Shown here: positions 1 through 10,423 of the stretch, in pieces
Layout: every line of letters begins with the position of its first letter
Numbering within the stretch: the first letter of the stretch is position 1
Assembly: GCA_002099365.1 (NCBI GenBank)
Contig: MSED01000001.1
Coordinates: 930,001 to 994,000, forward strand
From: Phialophora verrucosa
Taxonomy: Eukaryota > Ascomycota > Eurotiomycetes > Chaetothyriales > Herpotrichiellaceae
Direction: 5' to 3'
DNA length: 64,000 nt
The notes under the pieces: model-generated
Databases searched by the model: none
What the model saw: only the letters and a program-made list of their open reading frames with translations
Told to the model about the DNA's origin: nothing
Made by a program: the position numbers and the translations under genes

Positions 1-1501
1 TGTTGTGAAAGTGTCCCGCCTGCTGCTCTGTTTCCGGTACGCGTCATCGTCACCCTCACACGCACGCACGCACGCACGGTGAGAGAGACAGAGAGAAGTG
101 TGTATGTGTTCCCCCTCTCGAACTGCAAGCTGACGGACGGGTGGCCTCCTGGCGTAGGGATTCGCTGTGTCAGGAGATGTTCTGGAAAGACTTGACCTTC
201 CCGGGCGACGCTGATGCTCCTGCGCGGATTGCAAGTTCGGGGATCCCCTCGGTGGACAGTGACTTGATTGGCGCGGTTTTCAGACCATGGGCCGGGAGTA
301 CATGAGTTGTGTATCCAGAAGCAGTTTGAAGGGGAGGCAGAGGGGAGGGAAGGGGAACCAAGTACTGGACTTCAATGTATGAACACGATCGCGATGGAGC
401 AGACATAATCGCGCTTGGTGGAATGCCGCGTTCAGATCGAATCGTCAATTGGAAATGCAAAGACAGTCTGGTGTGCGCGCGCGCGTGTGTGTGTGTGTGT
501 GCGTCGCGAGCCTAGAAGGCTCGGTTACAATATGTATCCTTGCTCGTCGTGCATACTTTGTGTCTACTTGCGAGATTGGTGCCTACCTATGCTAATGAAG
601 ACGGTAAGGCAAGCCCTCGACGTAGAGTAAGAGGTCCGCCTGCGTGTCTTTCGCCATGTCCATGCGTGAGGAAGGGAATTACACATCTGTCAATCTCTCG
701 GGACAACATCCGGATCCTTAAGATTACCTACAAGAATCCTGTTTCAGCAAGGCATGGTGATGGAATTAAGCGCAGCGATGGCCGCAAAGGCAAGCCAAAG
801 GTGTATACAGTACAGTATCACGGTACTCTATAATATAATATGAGTATTAGAGGCAACGTTGATCTCAGACCGGAAGAGAGTCGCAAAATCATTTCTCCGT
901 ACTCGGTACAACATCCCACCTTACGCCAAACATCACCGTAATCATTCGATTCGGGTGGTGGAAAATCTACGCAAGGGCACATACATACATACCTGGGTAG
1001 GCAAGCACAAAAGGTAAGTATGTACTAAAGAGCTCCTCCTGTATGCGCGGGGGAGCAGGAAGGCGTACAGATCATGCATGCATCACAGCGTTGGTCTCCA
1101 GGCGGAGTGAGTCCCACTTCACGTGCTAGAATCTAGATATATTGTATCTAGACCTAGAGTATCACGCCGCGTAAAGTGCCATCGGATACGCACGACAGAT
1201 ATGTACATGGCCGTATAGCTTTTGAGACTCCGAAGTACGGCATATTGTCTGCCTGACACTCCATATCTGGTCTTGTGGTCCTGGAACCTTTTCTCGGTCC
1301 CGTGTGCGAGCCAGCAATACTCCTTATGGACTGTACGTAAGTATCATTCTGGGAACAGTCATCATGGCGTGTTGGGAAGGATTTGCATGGCATGGTATGT
1401 CCTGTCTGCTTTTGCTCGACGGCCAACACAGGTAGCCCATTTGTGGATTCCCTCTTTGCTTGCTCAACGGCCAATATAGGTAGCTCATTTCATGTACACG
1501 T
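1..1501. other. Intergenic region with microsatellites and a short direct repeat
   Basis: I see no supportable gene in this stretch; the open frames are short and unlike known proteins. It holds a CACG-type microsatellite at about 58-79, a GC/GT dinucleotide run at about 474-502, one copy of the recurring word GTACCGAGTA (reverse strand, 899-909), and a 31-bp imperfect direct repeat at 1412-1442 and 1460-1490. The right end is the 3' flank of the minus-strand phosphatase gene. Confidence 0.6.
1412..1490. repeat. 31-bp imperfect direct repeat, 48-bp period
   Basis: Copies lie at 1412-1442 and 1460-1490. They differ at four positions; each is a transition with G or C in the left copy and A or T in the right. 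It sits just downstream of the stop codon of the phosphatase gene at 1502. Confidence 0.75.
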
Positions 1502-3055
1502 TCATTCCCTTTTCCTCACGATGCCAATGACAACGCTAATGTCATCCAGCTTGCCTCCCTCGGCGGCGATACCCTCGTCAAACGCGCGTTCCATGTACGG
1601 GCTCTCGGCGTTAGGATCCATGGCGATTTCTCTCGCCGCGTTCATCAACCGGCGCGCCACGTAGACGACGCCGTCTCTGGCGTCTCCGTCGTCAATCCCG
1701 TTGCCAATGTGCTTTGATTTCCCGCCGTCATCGTCGGATGCCGACGAAGCAGCGGAATCCTGCCACTGGCGAATGCTCTCGCAGATGTTCTTGCAGATTT
1801 CATGCTCCCACAGATTATCAGTCACGCCGTCACTCAGGACCGCGACGACATCGCCGACTTGGATGTTTTCGATGGTGTCGCAGACTGCGTTGCCCGTGGG
1901 CGTGTCGGGGGAGTTCGTGCCTAGCTGGCGGGGACAGTCAAACCAATGCCATTGTTCCTTGGAGTGGTAGAGAATGGTCCCTCCGGTGCTCTCTGAGTTC
2001 GAGTCCGAGTCCGAGCCCGAGGAAGACGACGACGACGACGGTGTCGAAGGAGAAGGGGATTCAGACGGCGACGGGCGGATCACAAGGACTTTACAGTCCC
2101 CCAGCGTCGTGGCGAGGATGACTGGCGTCGATCCCGAGGCACCTCTCTTGTGGTAAAGTAGTGCGGACGAGGCCGTGGTTGTGCCGAGAATATCATTCTT
2201 GGTAGAGTCCTTTGCCTCGGCCGAGTCCTTGGAGTCCTTGGACGATGATGACGAGGGTGTGCCGCCCGGGGACGAGCCATCGTCACTTTCACCCTCCTCA
2301 GCCTCGGAATATACCTCCTGGTCCAGGTCTCTTTTGAGCGTGCCCTTCGTAGCCTTCTTGGTTGCATCAAATGCCGTTTCCAAGCTCTTCACAGGATCAA
2401 TCTCGTCGAGAGCAGCAGCAGTTTCATTGGCGTTCGCATCCCCGCCGTCCTTCGCGAGCGACTTCTCGACTTCGACGTCCCAGAAATGCGCGATTAGCCT
2501 CGACCAGAGCGCAGCATGGCCGCGTTCCTTCTGTGCCCAGGCACCAACCCCGTCGTTCACGGCGATGAAACGCTGGTCCGCGCCAATAATGATCGCATCG
2601 TCACCGTTTGTTATCCCACGGACGAGCTGGCCATTGACCATGGGCCGACGAGCGTTGCGGGGCACGGAGGAGGGATTGTGTGTTGTGAGCGGGTCTGAAA
2701 AGGAACCGGAGGGCAGGGAGATGAACGGCGGTGGAAACGGGCGGGAGAGCCTTTTCGCAAAGATGGAGTAGCCTGTCTCAAGGTAGAAGGGCGAGGACGG
2801 TGGCTTCGTGTCTTTTGAGATGGCTGAACCGGAGATCTTGTCAGACTTATGAGCCGTGGTACGGCCTTCGGAGATGAGGTATCGACGGGGCCGTGTCGTC
2901 GAGCTTGAGAAGTCACGCAAGTCGGGACTGCGAGGTCGCCATCGTGAAAGTCGATCTGGCCCGTTTAGAGGGCCTGATTCGAGTGGCGTGAGGGGACGGC
3001 ACTCGACCAGTTGTGCTACAGCATGCCTGGAAAGTCGGGTCACCTGAGCGAGCAT
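1502..3055 (-). CDS. PTC7-like mitochondrial PP2C-type Ser/Thr phosphatase
   Basis: This is an intronless 517-residue PPM/PP2C phosphatase of the PTC7 (azr1/TA-PP2C) type. The first ~60 residues are rich in Arg and Ser with few acids, as expected for a mitochondrial presequence. Visible PP2C motifs are NDGVGAW (167-173, metal-binding Asp), GDCKVLV (319-325), LSDGVTDN (407-414) and KLDDISVV (502-509). In yeast, Ptc7 acts on coenzyme Q biosynthesis proteins; that role is inferred here. Two low-complexity insertions interrupt the domain, an acidic/Ser stretch at about 251-287 and a Ser/Asp run at about 328-358. The usual second Gly of DGVGGW is Ala. The chosen ATG at 3055 opens the presequence. 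The substrate is uncertain, the family call is firm. Confidence 0.88.
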   Translation of the reverse strand: MLAQVTRLSRHAVAQLVECRPLTPLESGPLNGPDRLSRWRPRSPDLRDFSSSTTRPRRYLISEGRTTAHKSDKISGSAISKDTKPPSSPFYLETGYSIFAKRLSRPFPPPFISLPSGSFSDPLTTHNPSSVPRNARRPMVNGQLVRGITNGDDAIIIGADQRFIAVNDGVGAWAQKERGHAALWSRLIAHFWDVEVEKSLAKDGGDANANETAAALDEIDPVKSLETAFDATKKATKGTLKRDLDQEVYSEAEEGESDDGSSPGGTPSSSSSKDSKDSAEAKDSTKNDILGTTTASSALLYHKRGASGSTPVILATTLGDCKVLVIRPSPSESPSPSTPSSSSSSSGSDSDSNSESTGGTILYHSKEQWHWFDCPRQLGTNSPDTPTGNAVCDTIENIQVGDVVAVLSDGVTDNLWEHEICKNICESIRQWQDSAASSASDDDGGKSKHIGNGIDDGDARDGVVYVARRLMNAAREIAMDPNAESPYMERAFDEGIAAEGGKLDDISVVIGIVRKRE

Positions 3056-3564
3056 GGAAAGGACCAGAGCGCTCTCATAATGAGGCGCGCTTCAACCCTG
3101 AGACCTTCTCCTAGCGATAGCCTGCAGTGTCAGCGACACCAGAAGATAGGGAGCACCAGAAGGACGAGCATGAGGTGGAGATTGGAGATTGGGAAGAGAC
3201 GGCGACGAGCGAGTGGAGCGTGGACCCTGAAAGCTTAGCAGCGGTCGAGCTCCGATCGATACTCTCCACCACAGCGAAGATACCAAGTACCCGGTAAATA
3301 TATCATCACGCAAGGGAAACTAGGCGGAGGCATGTGGTATAGTCTGTTGTGCAATACACTCGCTATTAATGTACACAAATATACACGAATCGGTAATGCT
3401 GCCCCCCTTTTGTCTAGAGTACAATATGTACATTCTGAAGATGGTGAGTGGTGATCGGCTGTTCAGAGATACCGCAAGATCCAGTGCTGTTGGCCTCCAA
3501 ATCTCAAGACGTATTAAAAAGTCTCCATGATGCTGTGTGAAGGGGCTGTAGTGCAAGGAACCCT
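3056..3564. other. Intergenic region, no gene seen
   Basis: This is the promoter side of the minus-strand phosphatase and the 3' side of the carrier gene. No open frame here resembles a known protein. Confidence 0.5.
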
Positions 3565-4572
3565 TCACGCGAGCGCGCTCTCTTCCTCCTCGCGCCTTGC
3601 GACAAATCGCTCAGCTCTGCCAATGAGTTCCTCATACACCGTCCACGCCAGGGCAGAGCTCAGCGCTTTTCTCCCCATTCTCAGGCCCAATCCATCGAAG
3701 AAAGCCTTGACACCGTCCTCCTTGAGCATCAGCCGCGCGGCTTTCAAAGTGTTACCGTACTTCAGCGGCATGAGCTGCAACCTCGTCTTGACCGCGTCGA
3801 ACGGATTGGTCATGCTCGTCGCCAATCCCGCAGCCAAAACACCACTCGAGGCATTGATGGTCGCCGAACTCGCAATTGAAGGACGCCCTTCTAATCCGTC
3901 AAGGGCAGGTGTCGTCTCCACCGCGAACATCTTGTTCAGACGAGTCTTGCATTGCTCATAAAACAAGACGTAAAGACCGGCGTAAGGTGCGTCTCGAACA
4001 GCGGTGGCACCGAACCCCGAGAAGAATCCCTTCAATCCCTCCGACGCATAGATGGAGCGGGACGCCGAGGCGATGGATTTATAAGCGTACAGATCCGACT
4101 CGTAACGCACTTTGATCACCGTCACCGGCATGAGGACAAAGCCTGCAAACACTCGCGCCGTTGCCCCTGTGAGGAGATTCTGTGTGTTCGACAGCTTTGG
4201 TAGTACAGAACTGCTCTTGCCCGCCGAGATGGCTGCTCCCCCATTTCCAAACGTTGTCGCCGTGGTCTTGTTCGCGAGAAGTTGGCGTAGCGAGCTGAGA
4301 GACGTAAAATAGAGGGCGGAGCCAAAGCCGGTGCGTAACGCGGAGGGGAGAGTGCCTCGCCAGAGGCTTGCGACGGGATGTGGACCGGAGAGGATCGATC
4401 GTAAGACGATTACAAGAGAGGACGAACGCGATTGCTGAACTCGAGTCTTGAGCAAGTCAGCCGGTTGCAAAAGCACCGCGCTTGAGACACCAGACGTCAA
4501 GCCGGCGAAGAAGTGAAAGGTAGGATGGGCCTTCTTGGAACTCTGGACCGCGCCGGCGCCGCCATGGGACAT
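3565..4572 (-). CDS. HEM25: Mitochondrial glycine carrier, Hem25/SLC25A38 family
   Basis: A 335-residue mitochondrial carrier, intronless. Three ~100-residue repeats carry the signatures QPADLLKTR (36-44), MPVTVIKVR (148-156) and NPFDAVKTR (256-264). The degenerate second signature (PVTVIK followed by RYES) and the motif RDAPYAGLYVLFYE (about 193-206) are typical of SLC25A38/Hem25, which imports glycine across the inner mitochondrial membrane for the first step of haem synthesis. The length fits the family. The ATG at 4572 is the first in frame and gives a short polar N-terminus before the first membrane helix. The substrate is inferred from the family; another SLC25 substrate is less likely. 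Confidence 0.9.
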   Translation of the reverse strand: MSHGGAGAVQSSKKAHPTFHFFAGLTSGVSSAVLLQPADLLKTRVQQSRSSSLVIVLRSILSGPHPVASLWRGTLPSALRTGFGSALYFTSLSSLRQLLANKTTATTFGNGGAAISAGKSSSVLPKLSNTQNLLTGATARVFAGFVLMPVTVIKVRYESDLYAYKSIASASRSIYASEGLKGFFSGFGATAVRDAPYAGLYVLFYEQCKTRLNKMFAVETTPALDGLEGRPSIASSATINASSGVLAAGLATSMTNPFDAVKTRLQLMPLKYGNTLKAARLMLKEDGVKAFFDGLGLRMGRKALSSALAWTVYEELIGRAERFVARREEEESALA

Positions 4573-5177
4573 ATTCCGGAGGCCCCGAGAGCCTTGTGCT
4601 GGGGAAGAGAGGCTAGAGGTTAGATGTGTGCAGGTGTCCTGTTCCTAGAAGGACTGCGCATGGTGTTGCACAGGTGGAGCTGCGGCCGCAAGTCTCAAAA
4701 GCTCCTTCAGCGCCCCGAGATCGACGAGCTTGCGTGAATAAGCATCCTCGAGTACCGAGTACGTGCAGAAGAAAGACGAGGCCACCGTCTGGTATGTGAC
4801 TGGGCGTCGTGCTGCGCGATGAAGTCATTGTCTATACGAGGAATACGAGCCGGTGCCGAAGACACACTCACTGCACGACGCGTCGCATTTTTTTAAACTC
4901 ATATCCCCAAACAGTAATATTGCTATCTTCTCGACATAGTCTGGTGTAGCAAGGCTTTGTGACTGTCGATATGTTCCAGGAGTATGCTCCCAGTCGTCGA
5001 CAAACTTGGCAATCATTTGCTCACAGGAATGCTGGTTTGGGACGCCGTTGCAGCTACCGCCATTTACAGGCAGGGCTTTCGGGGCTCGGCCCCAGAGGGA
5101 TATGGGGACGATAGCAGGAAAAGTCAATGGAACATGTAGGAACGCACAGGGACCATTATGGAAATGTGAATTGTGGT
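4573..5177. other. Intergenic region carrying GTACCGAGTA
   Basis: This lies between the carrier start and the 3' end of the next minus-strand gene. It contains the palindrome-like AGTACCGAGTAC at 4751-4762. A minus-strand open frame around 4660-4800 runs through that motif but has no ATG or recognisable homology, so no gene is called. Confidence 0.5.
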
Positions 5178-6704
5178 CTAGGTGTCTCGAGAAGGATTGC
5201 CCGGCAATCCTTCGACAGCGTCCTCCCATATCCGCTCAAACACGTCGCTACCGACGCTGACAGGTTCTCCAGTGACAGTCCCACACGTGAAATCAAACAG
5301 CCACTGACATATCTGCTTCTGTGTGGACGCTGTGGTGCGGTGCAGAACCTTGAGGATTTCAATAGACCCCCAATGACTCTCCTCGTCCCCCAATCGAGAG
5401 GAAATGATCGCCCACGAGACGTCCTGCAACCCTGTATGTGTCAGGCTGCGATATCGATGGTGGAGTTTGGCAATAATATCCTTATAGCGTGAGACGTCCA
5501 TCCTGGCATGCCATTTTACTAAAGCAAGCCACACGAGAACGAATATCTTGTGACAGTGGTCGCAGATTGCAGAAGTCTCCGCTGCGAGTAGTTGCCGAAT
5601 ATCTTCCGCAAGCGGTCTGTGGTCCGTTCGTGTATGCTGGCTAACCTGAAGCGACCAGACTGCCATGTCTCTGAGCTGAGACACAACTCGCCGTACCTCA
5701 TCGTACCATTCCGCAAGAAGCTTGTGACCTACGCTCTCAATTCGAAGGTCGTCAAGGTATGAGGCGAGCCTGCGGCTAGTCATGATCATTGACATTCTGA
5801 CAAATTGTCCAAGTTGTGTTGAAAGATTAATTTTATTCCATCCGCCATGGTGGGTGATGAAGTCCCTCAGGCCTGCGGAATGTGCTCCTTCGGTCGTGAT
5901 CTCCCCTTCTTTGAGCTCCCATCGGTGGAGGTATCCATGCAGGAGCGACATGATCCCATACAGGACTTCATCACCATATCGAGTGTTCGGGTCTGATATG
6001 AGCTCTGCTAATCGCCGGATAACAGCATGGCGCCAGAAAATTGTTCGCGGACTGGCTTCGACTCCTTGTTGAGTGTCAACATAAGCACTCGCGCGCTCAA
6101 GCAAATTGAGAAGCCGGATAGGACAAGACAAGCTCCAAGTCAGGCCAAGTGATGTGACACATGACTTGCCCCAATGCGCCGAGATAGTTCCAGTGTTCAG
6201 GGCGAGGGTTTCTGCAAATTTGAGCAGATCGCCGGCTTGGTCGGTCATCGATACTGACGAGGCGACGAGACCGTCAAACCCGGCGGTCAGGGAGTCAGGC
6301 AATTGTCTGAAAAGTCGTGAAAAGCAGCCTGCCTCGGCCTGTCGCTGGAGTTGGGCCCGATTCAACTCCGCCGGGCCAAAATGCTCTCGACATACCCGGG
6401 GCTTCGCAGGGACATTCGTCGACACATGGCCAGAGGACTCGCTGGGACTTAAGAACTGTATGAGCGTTCCGAGCTTTTCGTATTTGGGATATGCTGCGTC
6501 TACAATCGGGCCATCCTTCAAACGCTTGAGGTGTCGCGATTGTTTTTGAGCATGAGCGTTGATCAACTTCCGCCGATGCTGACTCACGGCCTCATCGATC
6601 CAGAACAGCTCGACCGACAAGTGAGAAAGAGGTCTTGCCGCAGGTTTGACTGCGGCGCTGGGTGCCAACGGTTTGATTTGAACATACTGGCGAACTTCGG
6701 CCAT
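5178..6704 (-). CDS. Fungal transcription-factor-like protein without zinc cluster
   Basis: A 508-residue intronless protein. The N-terminus has the pattern of the zinc-cluster-less fungal regulator-like family: an aromatic/hydrophobic FWID segment near residue 34, then a basic LINAHAQKQSRHLKRLK stretch (about 48-64). The remainder is alpha-helical, with the look of a fungal_trans_2/DUF3468 region, including the motif ISDPNTRYGDEVLYGIMSLL in the middle. There is no Cys6 binuclear cluster, so DNA binding is unproven. A second protein of the same general type lies at 10424-12333. Function and target genes are unknown. The ATG at 6704 is the first in frame and precedes the conserved N-terminal motif. 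Confidence 0.75.
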   Translation of the reverse strand: MAEVRQYVQIKPLAPSAAVKPAARPLSHLSVELFWIDEAVSQHRRKLINAHAQKQSRHLKRLKDGPIVDAAYPKYEKLGTLIQFLSPSESSGHVSTNVPAKPRVCREHFGPAELNRAQLQRQAEAGCFSRLFRQLPDSLTAGFDGLVASSVSMTDQAGDLLKFAETLALNTGTISAHWGKSCVTSLGLTWSLSCPIRLLNLLERASAYVDTQQGVEASPRTIFWRHAVIRRLAELISDPNTRYGDEVLYGIMSLLHGYLHRWELKEGEITTEGAHSAGLRDFITHHGGWNKINLSTQLGQFVRMSMIMTSRRLASYLDDLRIESVGHKLLAEWYDEVRRVVSQLRDMAVWSLQVSQHTRTDHRPLAEDIRQLLAAETSAICDHCHKIFVLVWLALVKWHARMDVSRYKDIIAKLHHRYRSLTHTGLQDVSWAIISSRLGDEESHWGSIEILKVLHRTTASTQKQICQWLFDFTCGTVTGEPVSVGSDVFERIWEDAVEGLPGNPSRDT

Positions 6705-7754
6705 AACATTTCAGTGTGAAACCAAGGATGGGTTTCGCTTCCTTGTTAGAGCCTTAGATACACGAAACGCCCGCCCTGCGCTGCACAGAACATTGACTGA
6801 TCTGATGCAAAGGAAGATCTGTTTAGGATTTTCGAGGGCGGCCCATCTAGAAATCGAATGTACTGCCTCCAAGAAGAAGCGGGCTATTGCCTTGTTGGGC
6901 GCTCTGTGTGGTCAAGACGGACCAGTCGTCCCGAGGATCGAGCCGAAATCTGTCAGCAATGCCGTAATTCAGCTGGCATGTGATTCGGTGGACTGTAGCC
7001 GTGAGTTTGTTCCCTCGAGACTTGGCAAGAAATCAGGGCATGCCACGGCCCCCAACGGGAATAATCTAGATTGAACTTAGTATAGCAGACTGCGCTAGAT
7101 AGTCCTTGCAGCGGGTGGCTGCACAACAGATAGCAATAAGGGCAGCTCATCTCGAGCGACCAAATCCAAGTCGACCAAGTCTGGGCGTAACCTCTGCGAT
7201 GTACCTTCCTTCTCCCTAACACGAAGTGCTGATGTCGTGACTCGCACCTGGGGCAAGCGAAGCAAGACCGGTCAAGCGTCTTTGCGTTTCCAGTTTTGAG
7301 AGCTCCGAATATGGAATCATTGTCACGCAAAACGACGCAACGAGGACAGGTCATTCCAGGCGCTGCAGGGACCAAAACATTGGTTCAGGAAGAGTTGGTG
7401 CAGCCTTTCTCGTGCAGGCATTCTGGCGTACCGGGTTGTGCTTCCTTCCTCGTGTACGGTGCCGAACCGTGCAAAGCGAAGCGTGACCTACTGTGCAATC
7501 AGATTGGTCCACAATGCGTACCAATGATTGCACAACAGTTTTCCCGACGGGATTCACCACGGTGTGATATATCCGAGTGCCTCGCACTGAACCAAGCACT
7601 TTGTGATTTACCCGTTGACCCTGATACCCCGACCGCGATCTTGTGTGCTTGGCACCCACGGGAAACGGGTTGTTGTGGTCTTCTGATTACTGATCATGGG
7701 TATTGACTCAAGGTGAGTATTGCATTGATTCCCAGCAATATCGCGTGCCGGGAT
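6705..7754. other. Intergenic region, one weak ORF
   Basis: There is no confident gene between the regulator-like gene and ZPR1. The only frame worth noting is the minus-strand one at 6953-7354, listed separately. Other frames look random. Confidence 0.4.
6953..7354 (-). CDS. Doubtful small protein with three CPxC knuckles
   Basis: An open frame of 133 codons begins at an ATG at 7354. The predicted protein has three Cys-Pro-x-Cys pairs (CPRC near residue 3, CPRC near residue 35, CPYC near residue 72) in a basic context, which resembles zinc-ribbon knuckles. I do not recognise a family, and the C-terminal third looks random. It lies upstream of the regulator-like gene on the same strand. It may be a chance frame. 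Confidence 0.2.
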   Translation of the reverse strand: MTCPRCVVLRDNDSIFGALKTGNAKTLDRSCFACPRCESRHQHFVLGRRKVHRRGYAQTWSTWIWSLEMSCPYCYLLCSHPLQGLSSAVCYTKFNLDYSRWGPWHALISCQVSREQTHGYSPPNHMPAELRHC

Positions 7755-9125
7755 TCAGGCGTCGTTTTCATAGTTCTCCGTCTTCATGTCGTTAAGGCCA
7801 AGGTCTTCCATTTCCTCCTCGGTCCTCTCATATTCCTCGGTCTTGATTTGTGGATCTTCGCCGGAATCCACATTCAGCTGCACAAATGAGTTTGCCAACG
7901 GATCTTCAAGAGTGATGGAGTAAGGAAACTCGGCTTTGATAGCGGAATCCAGCTTATCGAAAAAGCCGTCCCACTTTGATTTTGTCTCGGCGGTCATTGA
8001 GTCGCCTCCTGCGAGGTCTTCGTCTCCAACAGTATAGATCTGGCCGTGGAGCTGGTCACGAACTTGAGAGAGTAAACCCTCCAACGTGGTGAATCGACCA
8101 CCAAGCGTGCCAGGCTGCACCTCCAGCCCAAGATCATGACTCTTCAGGACACAGGACTCCGACTTCAGCACATCTCTAGACATGTCCTCTAACGTCTTCA
8201 CTTCGAGAGTAATCCGCTTGCCTTTTTCGGGGACTGCACCCCCAGTCTTCACATCGCTGGTCCTGAAGCCGCAGTGGTCACATACCGTTGCCATGATGAT
8301 GACTTCTTTGAAGTGTGGGATGTTCGTCTTTTTCATGTTCACCGTGCATGGTTTCCCACAAGCCGGGCACTCGGCGTGTAGCTCATAAACTTCGTTGTCA
8401 ACGACGTCGACGCCTTCCATGATATCGCCGTTGGTGTTGTCGTCATCATCAACCACAAGACCAAGCTGCACATTCTGCTGATGGCTGCGTAGGTAATCGG
8501 TGCGAACATACTTGGAGCCTTTATCCTCGGGGGATGGCTCGATGAAGGAGTTGCCCGAAATGTCATCCAGCGAGACTGTGAAGGGAAAACCACTGCCATC
8601 AAGCATCTTCCCGAGCTTCTCGATGATTGCTTGAAGTGCATTATAGAGTTCAAGGCTGCTCTCTTTCCTGGCCGCCTGGTCACTCTCGAGGTCTGTCTTG
8701 ATCTTTGAGATCAGGCCCTCGAGGTTTGTGAATTGACCCGGCCCAGGCGGCATTTCCAGCCCGATGTCCTCAATCCGGAAGATGCCCGTATCACTGCGGA
8801 CTACCTGCCTTTGGAAGTCGCCCATGTTGTCCAACCTGAAAACGAATTTTGCTCCCTTCTCTTGTATCTCTCCTGCGCTCTTGACGGTGTTGTTCTTCCA
8901 GCCACAGTGGTCGCATGAGAATGACTCGAGCAGGATTTCTTTGAAGAATGGGATCTTGATGGGAAGGATTCTGGTCATACCCTGCAACTGTTAGCGCTGC
9001 CCCTGGAGGTTGGGCAAACCCACACGTACCTCATCGCGACAGTTCATGCATAAACTCTGGATCTCGTACACACCAGTCTCATTCGGATCTGCGTGTACGA
9101 CTGAAGGAGCCTCGGAATTTGCCAT
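7755..9125 (-). CDS. ZPR1: Zinc finger protein ZPR1
   Basis: Two exons: 9030-9125 and 7755-8981, joined across a 48-bp intron (8982-9029) with donor GTACGT and branch CTAAC. The product is 440 residues. It has the ZPR1 layout of two zinc-finger plus helical-hairpin repeats. The first finger uses C26-x2-C29 and C55-x2-C58; the intron falls just after C29, between the two halves of the finger. The second finger uses CPAC and CDHC within the motif IPHFKEVIIMATVCDHCG. ZPR1 binds eEF1A and works as a folding factor for it, and is essential in yeast. The ATG at 9125 is required to supply the first cysteine pair. Confidence 0.95.
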
Positions 9126-9404
9126 GATAGCGTCCAATTGTCACCCTGTATATCTCTGGAGGATGTAAAAGCTGTTTGGCTCCGTGAGTCGTATCTGCCG
9201 TCTTTGCCCACCACTTTTATTGTTTGACGGGGCTGCTGGCACCAAATTTTGTACCTTCTCGAATGACGCAGAATGATCGACGTATGCCAAGCCGGCCGCT
9301 AGTGCGAGAGAATCTGACAGAGGAAGTCGCGATTGACGATTGGTTAGCCTTGCGCAGCGACGAGGCTGAGAAACCCGCTCGATCTTCCTGCGACGGTCGA
9401 AGGA

Positions 9405-9956
9405 TCATTTCTTCATCAGATCCATGAGGTTGAGGCTGGGAAGAGTCTTCGTCTGCACGCTCTTCCTGACAAGCGCTTGCAGTCCATCTCGATCTTTCCG
9501 TGCCTTTGCCCTTTTCTTGCTGGTGGATCTGTTCGTGGTTTCCAGCACCGGGTCTGCGCTCATCTTATTCTCGGATGGTTGAGCAGCCACAGCCGATTGC
9601 TTGTTTTCTTTTCTGGGGCTTGATCCAATGGCAATGGCGTCTTTCGTGACACGGTCGCAGAATGAGCAGCGCCGAGAGCGTACCACTCGCCGCTTCACTC
9701 TTTCGTCTTTTAGTCCCCTGCGATCAGGCCTTGCCTTATTCGCCGTGATCTTGCTTCTCACCGTCCACTGCGGCAAGAGTATACTACCGCAGGCAGTACA
9801 AGCACCCTCTCCATGGTTTGGAGCATGCGAGTGGATCTCATGGCCCAGCTCCTGGCTCTCGCGCATCAGCTGTCTGGACGTGGCGGGTGTCGAGAGGAAC
9901 AACTCGCGGGCCGATTGCTGCAAAAATTTGACTCGCAGATTCTGCGCTTCGCTCAT
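9405..9956 (-). CDS. Rpr2/Snm1-type RNase P/MRP protein subunit
   Basis: A 183-residue single-exon protein. An N-terminal helical segment (residues 1-45) is followed by the four-cysteine zinc ribbon C53-x2-C56 and C97-x2-C100 in the contexts ACTACGSILLPQW and RRCSFCDR, which match the Rpr2/Rpp21/Snm1 family. The rest is a basic, probably disordered tail. Members bind the RNA of RNase P (pre-tRNA 5' processing) or RNase MRP (rRNA processing). The long, poorly conserved tail makes Snm1 (MRP) as likely as Rpr2, so no symbol is given. The gene lies 279 bp upstream of ZPR1 on the same strand. Confidence 0.82.
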   Translation of the reverse strand: MSEAQNLRVKFLQQSARELFLSTPATSRQLMRESQELGHEIHSHAPNHGEGACTACGSILLPQWTVRSKITANKARPDRRGLKDERVKRRVVRSRRCSFCDRVTKDAIAIGSSPRKENKQSAVAAQPSENKMSADPVLETTNRSTSKKRAKARKDRDGLQALVRKSVQTKTLPSLNLMDLMKK

Positions 9957-10423
9957 CTTGCTTCTATTTCTGAGGCAAGAAAAATGATATTAGCAGCGAA
10001 ATGTTTGCTTTGGTCGCGATGCCAATTGCCTGGGGGAGACGAAGAATTGCGTCAGATTCCCGAGAAAATTGGGTACGTGCTAAAAGGCGCTTTTAGCGGT
10101 CTAGCTAGCCTGTATCCCCCAGCCAATATTCCATTACCGTCCCGGCCACAATATGTTGGATCACGAAGCGGCCGCATACACTGTTATCATTCTGGGGTCG
10201 AAAATAAGCACGTCCACAAGCAAAATGCTGGAAGTTCCGAGGCTTAGGCTCTGCCAAGAAATATCTTGACATTATCGTCGGGGAATGGCCGCAGACTGAC
10301 TACAAGCGTGTGATGGCCCGCGGGGTCGAGAGATCCGTGGGTCATCCATACATTCCAGCATAAGATCAGTCAGCACTTCCACGTCGAATTTTAACCGTAA
10401 CCACCACCACGTCGCGAGGACAG
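9957..10423. other. Divergent promoter region
   Basis: This separates the minus-strand Rpr2/Snm1 gene from the plus-strand regulator-like gene. No gene or distinct element was recognised. Confidence 0.5.

Noticed and set aside
4660..4810. Minus-strand frame ending in an Ala/Leu-rich helix, upstream of the Hem25 carrier
   Set aside because: No ATG in frame, crosses the recurring AGTACCGAGTAC element, and the carrier has a normal N-terminus without it.
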